Shown here: positions 1 to 8,744 of the stretch, piece by piece | Position numbering within the stretch: the stretch's first letter is position 1 | Layout: every line of letters begins with the position of its first letter | DNA from: DATFQE01 sp963739085 | GTDB taxonomy: Bacteria > Actinomycetota > Thermoleophilia > Gaiellales > Gaiellaceae | Length of the DNA: 64,000 nucleotides | Assembly: GCA_963739085.1 (NCBI GenBank) | Contig: CAVTZA010000004.1 | Span: forward strand, 124,001 to 188,000 | Direction: 5' to 3' | Notes under the pieces: model-generated | What the model was told of the DNA's origin: nothing | Databases searched by the model: none | What the model saw: the letters and a program-made list of their open reading frames with translations, nothing else | Translations under genes and position numbers: made by a program

Positions 1-1217
1 TCCTGGACGCTGAGCTGCACGCGGTCGTTCTTCGCGTCGACCCGCACGACCACGGGGCCGCCCTCGGGCGAGTACTTGATCGCGTTCTCGAGCAGGTTCT
101 GCAGGACGCGCCGCAGCTTCGAGGGATCGACGTTCACCGCGGGAACCTCACCGGTCGGCGGCTCGAGGGCCAGGGTCACACCGCCCAACTCACGCAGTCG
201 CATCGAGTCGACGACCTCCTGCGCGAACGCACCTGGATCGATGCTCTCCGTAGCGAGCCGGAGTCGGCCCGAATCGAGGTGGCTCGCGAAGAGGATGTCT
301 TCGATCACTCGGGCGAGCCGCTCCGACTCGGACGTGATGATCGAGATGAGCTCGTCGGCGCCTTCGGGATCCAGAGGCTCGGGCCGCTCGAGCGTCTTCG
401 CCGCCCCGTAGATCGCGGCCAGCGGCGTGCGGAGCTCGTGCGATGCCGTGGCGACGAAGTCGTCCTTGAGCTTGTCGACGACCCGCTCGTCGGTGCGGTC
501 CTGGAACGAGTAGACCGTGGCATCGGCCACGTCCACGCCGCACAGGGACAGCCACAGCTCGCGCCCGCCGACATCGAACGGCAGCATCCGAGCGAGTTGG
601 CGCTTGGGCCGGCCGGCGCCGGCGACAGGAATAGAGGGTGCGACCGCCTCCCAGCCGCCGAGCAGCATTCGGGCATGCCGTCCGACCGCCTGGTCGTGCG
701 TGAGGCCGGTGATCCGCTCTGCCGCGAGATTCCAGAACTGCACGACGTGGTCGCGGTCGACGACGAAGACGCCGTCGCCGACGTGCTCGAGCACGTGCGA
801 GTGACGCTCGAGCTCCAGCCGCTGCAGCTCGATCCGCTTCGCCAGCTCGCGCCTCTCGATCGCCCGGCGGAGCGAGGCGGTGAAGTAGTCGCGGTCGATC
901 GGCTTCTGGATGTAGTCGTATGCGCCGCGGCGGAGGGCCTGGATGGCGAGGTCGTGCTCGCCGTGGCCGGTGATCAAGAGCGTCGGGGTCTCCGGCCGCA
1001 GGGTCTGGATCTCGTCCAGCAGGGCGAGCCCGTCCATCCCGGGCATCTTGATGTCGGTGACGATCGCGTCGAAGTCCTCGTCGGCGATCCGCGCGAGCGC
1101 GGAGGCGGCCGAGTCGCACGCCTCGACGTCGAGCTCGCTCATCCGCAGCCGCAGCGCCTCGGGCAACGCCTCGAGCAGCGCGGGGTCGTCGTCGACGATC
1201 AGGACCCGCGGGTTCAA
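1..1217 (-). CDS. Receiver-PAS-histidine kinase (3' end cut by window edge)
   Basis: Two-component signalling protein, read from a TTG at 1217 that overlaps the stop of the upstream kinase gene (TTGA). It runs off the window start, so the C-terminus is missing. An N-terminal receiver domain (about residues 4-120) shows the acidic pair D9/D10, the likely phospho-acceptor D55 in VTDIKMPG and a lysine in QKPID. A PAS-like segment follows (about 135-240), then the HisKA box with H260 in ASHELRTPL and an N-box (ENAIKYSPEGG) near the cut. The G boxes lie outside the window. Receiver-first order suggests this kinase is itself controlled by phosphorylation, perhaps from the upstream kinase. That link is inference. 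Confidence 0.88.
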   Translation of the reverse strand, partial: MNPRVLIVDDDPALLEALPEALRLRMSELDVEACDSAASALARIADEDFDAIVTDIKMPGMDGLALLDEIQTLRPETPTLLITGHGEHDLAIQALRRGAYDYIQKPIDRDYFTASLRRAIERRELAKRIELQRLELERHSHVLEHVGDGVFVVDRDHVVQFWNLAAERITGLTHDQAVGRHARMLLGGWEAVAPSIPVAGAGRPKRQLARMLPFDVGGRELWLSLCGVDVADATVYSFQDRTDERVVDKLKDDFVATASHELRTPLAAIYGAAKTLERPEPLDPEGADELISIITSESERLARVIEDILFASHLDSGRLRLATESIDPGAFAQEVVDSMRLRELGGVTLALEPPTGEVPAVNVDPSKLRRVLQNLLENAIKYSPEGGPVVVRVDAKNDRVQLSVQ

Positions 1218-2326
1218 GGCTGTGCCTCCTCGGCCTCGGTGAGCGGCAGCGTGATCGTGAACTCGGCGCCGCCCTCAGGCAGGTTGCCGAACTCGATCGT
1301 CCCGCCGTGCTCGCTGACGATGCCGTAGGTGATCGACAGGCCGAGCCCGGTGCCCGCGCCGACCTCCTTCGTCGTGAAGAAGGGGTCGAAGATCCGCTGC
1401 TCGAGCTCCTCCGGGACACCGGAGCCGCTGTCGGCAAAGCGGATCACGCCGACCGGCGGGCGCCGCTCACATGCGATCGCGATGCGCCTCGTGTCGGCGT
1501 CGGCCAGCGCGTCGCGCGCGTTCGTGAGCAGGTTGACGAAGACCTGCTCGAGCTGGATCGCGTTGCCCTCGACCACGAGCGCATCCGTGCCTGGCTGCAC
1601 CGCGACCTCGATCTGGCGCAGGCGGAGCTGCTCGTGCATCAGCGAGAGCGACCGTTCGATCACGGGGACGATCTCGACCGGCTCGTAGACGATCGTCGCC
1701 GCGCGGCCGAACGTCCGCAGGTGGGAGATGATCTCCGTCGCCTTCCGCACCTGCTCCATCGCCTTGCCGAGCTCGCCGCCCATCGCGTCCGGGTCGATTC
1801 GGCCGAGCTCGATGCGGTCCATCGCGTTCCCGATGAAGAGGCCGATGTTGTTGAGCGGGTTGTTGAGCTCGTGGGCGATCCCGGTGGTGAGCTCGCCGAG
1901 GGTGGCGAGCTTGCCGGCCTGGATCAGCTGCTCCTGCTTCTCGCGCAGCTCGTGCTCGCGGCGTTCGATCTCCGCGGTGGTCTCGCGGAGGTCGCCCATG
2001 ATGTGGATCATCGCCTTGCGGCTCGACTCCAGCCTCAGGTTGGAGTCGTGCGAGTCGCTGAGGATGTGGAGCAGCGCCCGGCGCGAGTTGTCGAGTCGCT
2101 CGGTCTGCCTGGCGAGCCGGCTGCGGTCCTGCTCGTAGTCGCCGAGGATGTGCAGCATCGCCTTGCGCTGGTCGCCCAGGCGTTTGTTCGAGTCGTTCAG
2201 GTCGCCCATGATGTGGAAGAGCGCTCGCCGGCGCTCTTCCGCCTGAGCTACGCGGAGCTCGAGCTCCGCGACCCGCCTGCGTAGCTCCTCGACCTCGGCG
2301 TCGATCTGTGGCTCGGCGACGCTCAC
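1214..2326 (-). CDS. Sensor histidine kinase with four heptad-phased coiled-coil repeats
   Basis: Cytoplasmic histidine kinase of 370 aa with no membrane segment. Residues 1-130 are predicted coiled coil and hold four copies of a motif A-(L/M)-x-H-I-(M/L)-(G/S)-D, with the alanines at 35, 56, 84 and 105. The phosphorylated histidine is H152 in GIAHELNNPLNN. N and G boxes (NLLTNARDAL, DSGSGVPEE, GTGLGLSI) follow. The GTG start at 2326 overlaps the stop of the PAS gene (GTGA), and the gene's own stop overlaps the next start. It probably takes its input from the soluble four-PAS protein encoded just upstream. Similar ALLNILEDL linkers precede HisKA domains in other kinases, usually once. Confidence 0.9.
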   Translation of the reverse strand: MSVAEPQIDAEVEELRRRVAELELRVAQAEERRRALFHIMGDLNDSNKRLGDQRKAMLHILGDYEQDRSRLARQTERLDNSRRALLHILSDSHDSNLRLESSRKAMIHIMGDLRETTAEIERREHELREKQEQLIQAGKLATLGELTTGIAHELNNPLNNIGLFIGNAMDRIELGRIDPDAMGGELGKAMEQVRKATEIISHLRTFGRAATIVYEPVEIVPVIERSLSLMHEQLRLRQIEVAVQPGTDALVVEGNAIQLEQVFVNLLTNARDALADADTRRIAIACERRPPVGVIRFADSGSGVPEELEQRIFDPFFTTKEVGAGTGLGLSITYGIVSEHGGTIEFGNLPEGGAEFTITLPLTEAEEAQP

Positions 2327-3996
2327 GGGCTCGGCGACCGGAGAGAGGCAAGCTCCTGGCGCAGGTTCTCGAGCTCCTTCTCCAGGGCAATCATCTTGAG
2401 CTCGCGCCCGACGACGACCTCCTCGAACTTCTCGAGGTCGAGGATCTTCTCCTGGAGCTCGGTCTTCGACTGCTCGAGGTCGCGCACCACCTCCTCGTAG
2501 GCGCGCATGTCGCGCAGGATGCCGATCGCGCCGATCACGTTCCCGTCCGGATCGCGCAGCGCGGAGGCGTTCAGCGTCGTCGGGATCACCTCGCCCGTCG
2601 CCGCACGCGGGTTGAGGCGCGCGTTCCGGGTCACGCCGCGGGCGACCACCTCGCGCAGCGCCGCCGTGAACTCGCGCGTCTCCTCCTCGCTGATGAAGCG
2701 CGACAGCGACTGCTCGACCACCTCGTCCCCGCGGAAGCCCAGCAGCTCCGAGACCGCGTCGTTCGCCTGCAGGATCTTGCCCTCCAGGTCGGTGACGAAC
2801 ACCGGGTCGGGCGCGTTCTCGATCAGGCTCTGCGAGTACGACAACGCCTTGTCCAGCTCGCGCATGTCCCTGAGCACGCCGATCGCGCCGATCACGTTCC
2901 CGTCCGGGTCGCGCAGGGCCGAGGCGTTCAGCGTCGTCGGGATCACCTCGCCCGTCGCCGCACGCGGGTTGAGGCGCGCGTTCCGGGTCACGCCTCGCGC
3001 GACCACCTCGCGCAGCGCCGCCGTGAACTCGCGCGTCTCATCGGCCGAGATGAAGCGCGACAGCGACTGCTCGAGCACCTCGTCCCGGCGGAAGCCCAGC
3101 AGCTCCGAGACCGCATCGTTGGCCTCGATGATCTTGCCCTCGAGGTCGGAGACGAACACCGGGTCGGGGGCGTTCTTGATCAGGCTCTCGGCGTAGGCGC
3201 GGGCCTTGTCCAGCTCGCGCATGTCCCTGAGCACGCCGATCGCGCCGATCACGTTGCCGTCGGCATCGCGCAGCGCGGACGCGTTCAGGCTGGTCGGGAT
3301 CACCTCGCCCGTCGCGGCGAGCGGGTTCAGCACCGCGTCCCGGGTGACGCCGTGCTCGACGACCTCCTTGAGGGCGGCCGTGAACTCGCGGGTTTCTTCC
3401 TCGCTGATGAACCGCGACAGCGACTGCTCGACCACCTCGTCTCGGCGGAACCCGAGCAGCTCCGAGACGGCGTCGTTCGTCTGCAGGATCTTGCCTTCGA
3501 GGTCGGTGACGAACACCGGGTCGGGCGCGTTCTCGATCAGGCTCTGCGAGTACGACAACGCCTTGTCCAGCTCGCGCATGTCCCTGAGCACGCCGATCGC
3601 GCCGATCACGTTGCCGTCGGCATCGCGCAGGGCCGAGGCGTTCAGCGTCGTCGGGATCACCTCGCCGGTGGCCGCACGCGGGTTCAGGCGCGCGTTCCGG
3701 GTCACGCCCCGGGCGACCACCTCGCGCAGCGCCGCCGTGAACTCGCGCGTCTCCTCGGCCGAGATGAAACGCGACAGCGACTGCTCGACGACCTCGTCGC
3801 GGCGGAAGCCCAGCAGCTCCGACACCGCGTCGTTCGCCTGCAGGATCTTCCCTTCCAGGTCGCTCACGAACACCGGGTCCGGAGCGTTGGCGATGATGAT
3901 GTCCGCGGCCAGCGCACCGTCGGTCGCGGTGGCAGCGTTGGCGCCCCCGTTTATGTGCGCCTGCACGGCCGCTCCGTCGTCTACCGACTTGGCCAT
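2323..3996 (-). CDS. Four-PAS-domain sensor protein with C-terminal coiled coil
   Basis: Soluble protein of 557 aa with no kinase or output domain of its own. After about 36 poorly conserved residues come four consecutive PAS units of 119 residues (about 37-512), each starting near NAPDPVFV and containing LGFRRDEV and NASALRD. The units are nearly identical. Residues 513-557 form a charged coiled coil. The ATG at 3996 has a strong ribosome site (AGGAGG) 8 bases upstream. It is the first gene of a three-gene operon, and its stop overlaps the kinase start. It probably senses a small ligand or redox state and signals to the kinases by contact. Ligand unknown. Confidence 0.88.
   Translation of the reverse strand: MAKSVDDGAAVQAHINGGANAATATDGALAADIIIANAPDPVFVSDLEGKILQANDAVSELLGFRRDEVVEQSLSRFISAEETREFTAALREVVARGVTRNARLNPRAATGEVIPTTLNASALRDADGNVIGAIGVLRDMRELDKALSYSQSLIENAPDPVFVTDLEGKILQTNDAVSELLGFRRDEVVEQSLSRFISEEETREFTAALKEVVEHGVTRDAVLNPLAATGEVIPTSLNASALRDADGNVIGAIGVLRDMRELDKARAYAESLIKNAPDPVFVSDLEGKIIEANDAVSELLGFRRDEVLEQSLSRFISADETREFTAALREVVARGVTRNARLNPRAATGEVIPTTLNASALRDPDGNVIGAIGVLRDMRELDKALSYSQSLIENAPDPVFVTDLEGKILQANDAVSELLGFRGDEVVEQSLSRFISEEETREFTAALREVVARGVTRNARLNPRAATGEVIPTTLNASALRDPDGNVIGAIGILRDMRAYEEVVRDLEQSKTELQEKILDLEKFEEVVVGRELKMIALEKELENLRQELASLRSPSP
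2461..3888 (-). repeat. Four tandem 357-bp repeats encoding the PAS units
   Basis: The four PAS units are direct repeats at DNA level with an exact period of 357 bp. For example, the stretch starting gatcaggctctgcgagtacg at 2821 recurs at 3535, two periods away. High nucleotide identity implies recent duplication or ongoing gene conversion, and makes the copy number prone to change or to misassembly. Confidence 0.85.
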
Positions 3997-4466
3997 GAAC
4001 GTTCCTCCTGATCCCTAGGGAGATTCCGAGTCGTTGAGCCGACGGCGAGGCCGGCTGCGCGGATTGTCGTGCCGATTCCCGCCAACGGCAACCCGTGTGA
4101 GCGCATGCTCACGGGCCGTTCGACTCGCCTTGCCGCAATTCCCCCTGCAAGCATCGTCGTTGTAGCACGTTTGCGGCGAAAAAACACAGCTATGGGATGG
4201 ATGCAGTGAAGGGCTCGAACTTGCGGACTGGGTCCTCAGCCGTTGCTAACTCATGCCGACTGCCGGCTCGATGACCACGGCCGAAGCGACTGCTTGGGCC
4301 GATCGCTTGCTGCAGGCATCCGAGTCAGGCCTCTTTTTCGAAGCCTCCAGCTACTCGGATACGTCCTGCGCGAACCACCACAGGCATGACGAACGGGCTA
4401 ACTCGGCCCGCCTCGTGCGTGCGGCGAAAACAGGCTCTTTGCAGGACGTTAAAAGAAGGCTTCCTC
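3997..4466. other. 470-bp divergent intergenic region without a supported gene
   Basis: Separates the minus-strand PAS operon from the plus-strand M1 peptidase. The only open frames are shadows without homology or ribosome sites. GC is lower than in the surrounding genes, as expected for promoters in both directions. One imperfect hairpin lies at 4092-4115 (CCCG, a two-base bulge, TGAGC, then GCTCA and CGGG). No convincing -35/-10 pair was identified. Confidence 0.5.
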
Positions 4467-5882
<1,416 letters not shown>

Positions 5883-5895
5883 CGTCCTGATACAT

Positions 5896-5928
5896 CGGCC
5901 GGCCGCGCGATCGATGCGCGGCCGGCCG
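5896..5928. terminator. Strong GC hairpin after the M1 peptidase
   Basis: Perfect 13-bp stem, CGGCCGGCCGCGC pairing with GCGCGGCCGGCCG around a 7-base loop (gatcgat), starting 13 bases after the peptidase stop. No T-tract follows, so it would be an I-shaped hairpin terminator of the kind common in actinobacteria. It may also serve the tRNA gene from the other side. Confidence 0.6.
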
Positions 5929-5982
5929 GAATCGTCTCGTGGCTAGCGGCGAAAAGAGTCGCTCAGCAGGGCGTTAAAAAGG

Positions 5983-6055
5983 TGGGCCGTGAAGGATTCG
6001 AACCTTCGACCTTGGGATTAAGAGTCCCCTGCTCTACCAGCTGAGCTAACGGCCC
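5983..6055 (-). tRNA. tRNA-Lys (anticodon CTT)
   Basis: Reads on the minus strand as a 73-nt cloverleaf. The acceptor stem is GGGCCGT/ACGGCCC, the D arm contains TAGCTCAGCTGGTAGAGC, the anticodon loop is CTCTTAA with CTT at positions 34-36, and the T arm contains GGTTCGAATCC. The discriminator base is A. A full CCA is not encoded (CC then TT follows), so the tail must be added enzymatically. It reads AAG lysine codons, the preferred lysine codon at this GC content. Confidence 0.95.
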
Positions 6056-6080
6056 GCGCGGCTGCGTAGTGTAGCCCGCC

Positions 6081-7132
6081 ATGAAGGTGCTCTCGGTCGT
6101 CGGAAACCGGCCTCAGTTCATCAAGTCAGGCGCCTCTCTCCGTCGCCCTCCGCGACGCGCGGCGATCGAGGAATCGTCGTCCACACGGGGCAGCACTACG
6201 ACCGCGCGCTGTCGGAGGTCTTCTTCGAGGAGCTCGCCCTGCCCGAGCCGGCTCACGCCCTCGGGTTGCGCACCGCAGACCCGGCCGTGATGGGCCCGCG
6301 CATCGGCGAGATCGTCGCGGCCGAGCGTCCAGGCTGGGTGCTCGTCTTCGGCGACACCAACTCGACCCTCGCTGGGGCTCTCGCCGCCGCCGATGCCGCC
6401 GTCCCGCTCGCACACGTCGAGGCGGGCCTGCGCAGCGGCGACCTCTCGATGCCCGAGGAACGGAACCGGATGGAGGTCGACCGGCTGGCCCAGCTCCTGC
6501 TCGCGCCCGACGAGCGCTCGAGCCGGATCCTCGCCGGCGAGGGGGTCTCCGGCCGCCGTGAGGTCGTCGGCGACGTCATGGCCGACGCCAACCGCCAGCT
6601 CGCGCCGATCGCGCGCTCGCGTTCGCGGATCCTCGAGGAGCACGCGCTGGAGCCGGGCGGCTACCTCGTCGCGACCGTCCACCGCGAGGCCAACGTGCGC
6701 CCGGAGCGCCTGAAGCGCATCACCGACGGCCTCAGCCGCCTCCCCGAGCCCGTCCTCTTCCCAGCGCACCCCCGAACCAGAGCCGCGTTGGCAAGTAACA
6801 GACTGTTACTTGCCCCCCACATCCGCGTGATCGACCCGCTCGGGTACCTCGACTTCGCGGCGCTCGCCTCGCAGGCCCGCGTGATCGTCACCGACTCGGG
6901 CGGGCTCCAGAAGGAGGCGTACTGGTACGGCGTGCCGTGCGTCACGCTCCGGCCGAGCACCGAGTGGATCGATACGGTCGAGCTCGGCGCAAACCGGCTC
7001 GTCGACGACGACCCCCACCGCCTGGTCGCGGCGGTCGCAGCCGCTCGGATGCCCGAGGAGCGCCCGGAGCTCTACGGCGACGGCCGTGCGTCGGACCGGA
7101 TCGCTGACCTCGTCGTTACGCTCTCGCCGTGA
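6081..7132 (+). CDS. UDP-GlcNAc 2-epimerase family protein, two apparent frameshifts
   Basis: Non-hydrolysing UDP-N-acetylglucosamine 2-epimerase family (WecB/WbpI type), about 350 aa when repaired. Start ATG 6081 gives MKVLSVVGNRPQFIKS. The frame then shifts by +1 near 6129, which restores APLSVALRDA, and by +1 near 6158, which restores GDRGIVVHTGQHYD. After that it is open to 7132. Family residues are visible: HTGQHYD, FGDTNSTLAG, HVEAGLRS, PEERNR, TDSGGLQKEA and GVPCVTLR. Its stop overlaps the next start (GTGA). The shifts fall in short G or GC runs and may be sequencing errors. Likely role: the epimerase step of an amino-sugar precursor for surface glycans. Confidence 0.82.
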
Positions 7133-8109
7133 GCCGGATCCGCATCGGCCAGGCCGGCCTCGGCTACTGGGGCCCGAACCTCGTCCGCAACTTCGACGAG
7201 CTCGCCGAGCTCGCGTGGCTGTGCGACCTCTCGGAGGAGAACCGAGCCCGGTTCGCGTCGCGCTACCCGGGCACGCGCATGACCGCGGACTTCGACGAGC
7301 TGCTCGCCGACCCCGAGCTCGATGCGGTCGTCGTGGCCACTCCGGTCGTCACGCACTACGACCTGACACGCGCGGCACTTGAGGCGGGCAAGCACGTCTT
7401 CGTCGAGAAGCCGATGGCCGTACAGGCGTCGGAGGCCGAAGAGCTCGTCGCGATCGCCGAGGAGCAGGGCCGGGTGCTCATGCCGGGCCACCTGCTCCTC
7501 TACCACCCCGGCGTCGCCAAGCTGAAGGAGCTGGTCGAGGCCGGCGAGCTCGGCGACGTGCTCTACCTCTACGGCAACCGCCAGAACTTCGGGAAGATCC
7601 GGCGCGAGGAGAACGCGCTCTCGAGCCTCGGCGCGCACGACCTCTCGGTGATCCTCCACCTCGTCGGCGAGGAGCCGACCGAGTGCTGGGCGCGCGGCGA
7701 GAGCTTCCTCGGCGAGGTCGAGGACGTCGTCTTCTGCTACCTCCGCTTCCCCTCCGGGAAGGTCGCGCACATGCACCTGTCCTGGCTCGACCCGCACAAG
7801 AAGCGCGAGATGACCGTCGTCGGCACGAAACGGATGGTCGTCTTCGACGACATGGAGCTCGAGCGCAAGATCACGGTCTACGACAAAGCGACCGAACGCC
7901 CGCCCGAGAGCTACGGCGAATGGCGCACGCGCACCGGCGACATCTACTGCCCCAAGATCCCGAACGACGAGCCCCTGCGGCTCGAGGTGCAGCACTTCCT
8001 CGACCTCGTCGCCGGCAAGGGCGACCCGCTCGAGGCGGCGCGCGACGGCGTCGTCGTCGTGCGGGCGCTCGAGCAGCTGCAGAGCTCGCTCGTCCAGACG
8101 CCCGCGTGA
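7129..8109 (+). CDS. Gfo/Idh/MocA-family NAD-dependent sugar dehydrogenase
   Basis: 326-aa oxidoreductase starting at GTG 7129, overlapping the epimerase stop. The N-terminal Rossmann fold has the motif GQAGLGYWGPNLVRNF (about residues 5-20). It is followed by VVVATPVVTHYDL and the family signature EKPMAV (about 95-100), whose lysine is catalytic in this family. The C-terminal half is the usual alpha/beta substrate domain. Between a 2-epimerase and a left-handed-helix acyltransferase, it most resembles WbpB-type UDP-GlcNAcA 3-dehydrogenases. The substrate assignment is inference. Confidence 0.85.
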   Translation: MSRIRIGQAGLGYWGPNLVRNFDELAELAWLCDLSEENRARFASRYPGTRMTADFDELLADPELDAVVVATPVVTHYDLTRAALEAGKHVFVEKPMAVQASEAEELVAIAEEQGRVLMPGHLLLYHPGVAKLKELVEAGELGDVLYLYGNRQNFGKIRREENALSSLGAHDLSVILHLVGEEPTECWARGESFLGEVEDVVFCYLRFPSGKVAHMHLSWLDPHKKREMTVVGTKRMVVFDDMELERKITVYDKATERPPESYGEWRTRTGDIYCPKIPNDEPLRLEVQHFLDLVAGKGDPLEAARDGVVVVRALEQLQSSLVQTPA

Positions 8110-8744
8110 CGGTCGCGGAAACGGCCGTCGTCTACCCGGGCACGGTGCTCGGGGAGGGCTGCGTCGTGGGCGACCACGCGGTCGTCGGCAAGCAGCCCGC
8201 GCTCTCGACCCGCTCGACGGCCAAGCGCGAGGCGCTGCCGCCGCTCGTCGTCGGGCCCGGCACGATCGTCTCGGCCGGAGCGGTCGTCTTCGCCGGCACG
8301 ACGATCGGCGCGAACTGCATCGTCGGCGACCAGTCGTGCGTGCGCGAGCGCTGCGAGCTCGGGGACGACGTCGTCGTGGGACGCGGCTCGCTCGTCGAGA
8401 ACGACACCACGATCGGCGCACGCACCAAGATCCAGGCCGACGCGTACGTCACGGCCTACTCGACGCTCGAGGAGGACGTGTTCATCGCGCCCTGCGTCGT
8501 GACGACGAACGACAACTTCATGGGCCGCACGGAGAAGCGCCATGCGCTCCGCAAGGGGCCGACGATCAGGCGTGGCGCTCGGGTCGGCGGCGGGGCCGTC
8601 TTGCTTCCGGGCATCGAGGTCGGCGAGGAGGCGTTCGTCGGCGCGGGAGCCGTCGTGCTCAGAGACGTGCCGCCGCGCACGCTCGTCGTGGGCAACCCGG
8701 CGCGCGAGCTCCGCGAGGTGCCCGAGGAGGAGCTTCTCCCCTAG
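8106..8744 (+). CDS. Left-handed beta-helix acyltransferase (sugar N-acetyltransferase type)
   Basis: 212 aa from a GTG at 8106 that overlaps the dehydrogenase stop (GTGA). Almost the whole protein is hexapeptide repeat ([LIV]GxxxV pattern: GEGCVVGDHAVVG, GANCIVGDQSCV, GARVGGGAVLLPGIEVGEEAFVGAGAVV), the fold of acetyl-CoA-dependent acyltransferases. A loop with TTNDNFMGR and a C-terminal VVGNPAREL are typical of WbpD/WlbB-like nucleotide-sugar N-acetyltransferases. With the two upstream genes it would make an acetamido sugar for glycans. No WbpE-type aminotransferase is present nearby. Confidence 0.83.
   Translation: MTVAETAVVYPGTVLGEGCVVGDHAVVGKQPALSTRSTAKREALPPLVVGPGTIVSAGAVVFAGTTIGANCIVGDQSCVRERCELGDDVVVGRGSLVENDTTIGARTKIQADAYVTAYSTLEEDVFIAPCVVTTNDNFMGRTEKRHALRKGPTIRRGARVGGGAVLLPGIEVGEEAFVGAGAVVLRDVPPRTLVVGNPARELREVPEEELLP

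Noticed and set aside
2461..3888. CRISPR array
   Set aside because: The repeats are 357-bp PAS-coding units without unique spacers; no cas genes anywhere in the window.
2308..4011. 567-codon open frame on the plus strand
   Set aside because: Exact antisense of the four-PAS gene; low-complexity, repeat-driven, no ribosome site or family match.
4092..4115. Terminator for the PAS operon
   Set aside because: It lies upstream of that operon's start, so it cannot terminate it; kept only as a hairpin of unknown role.
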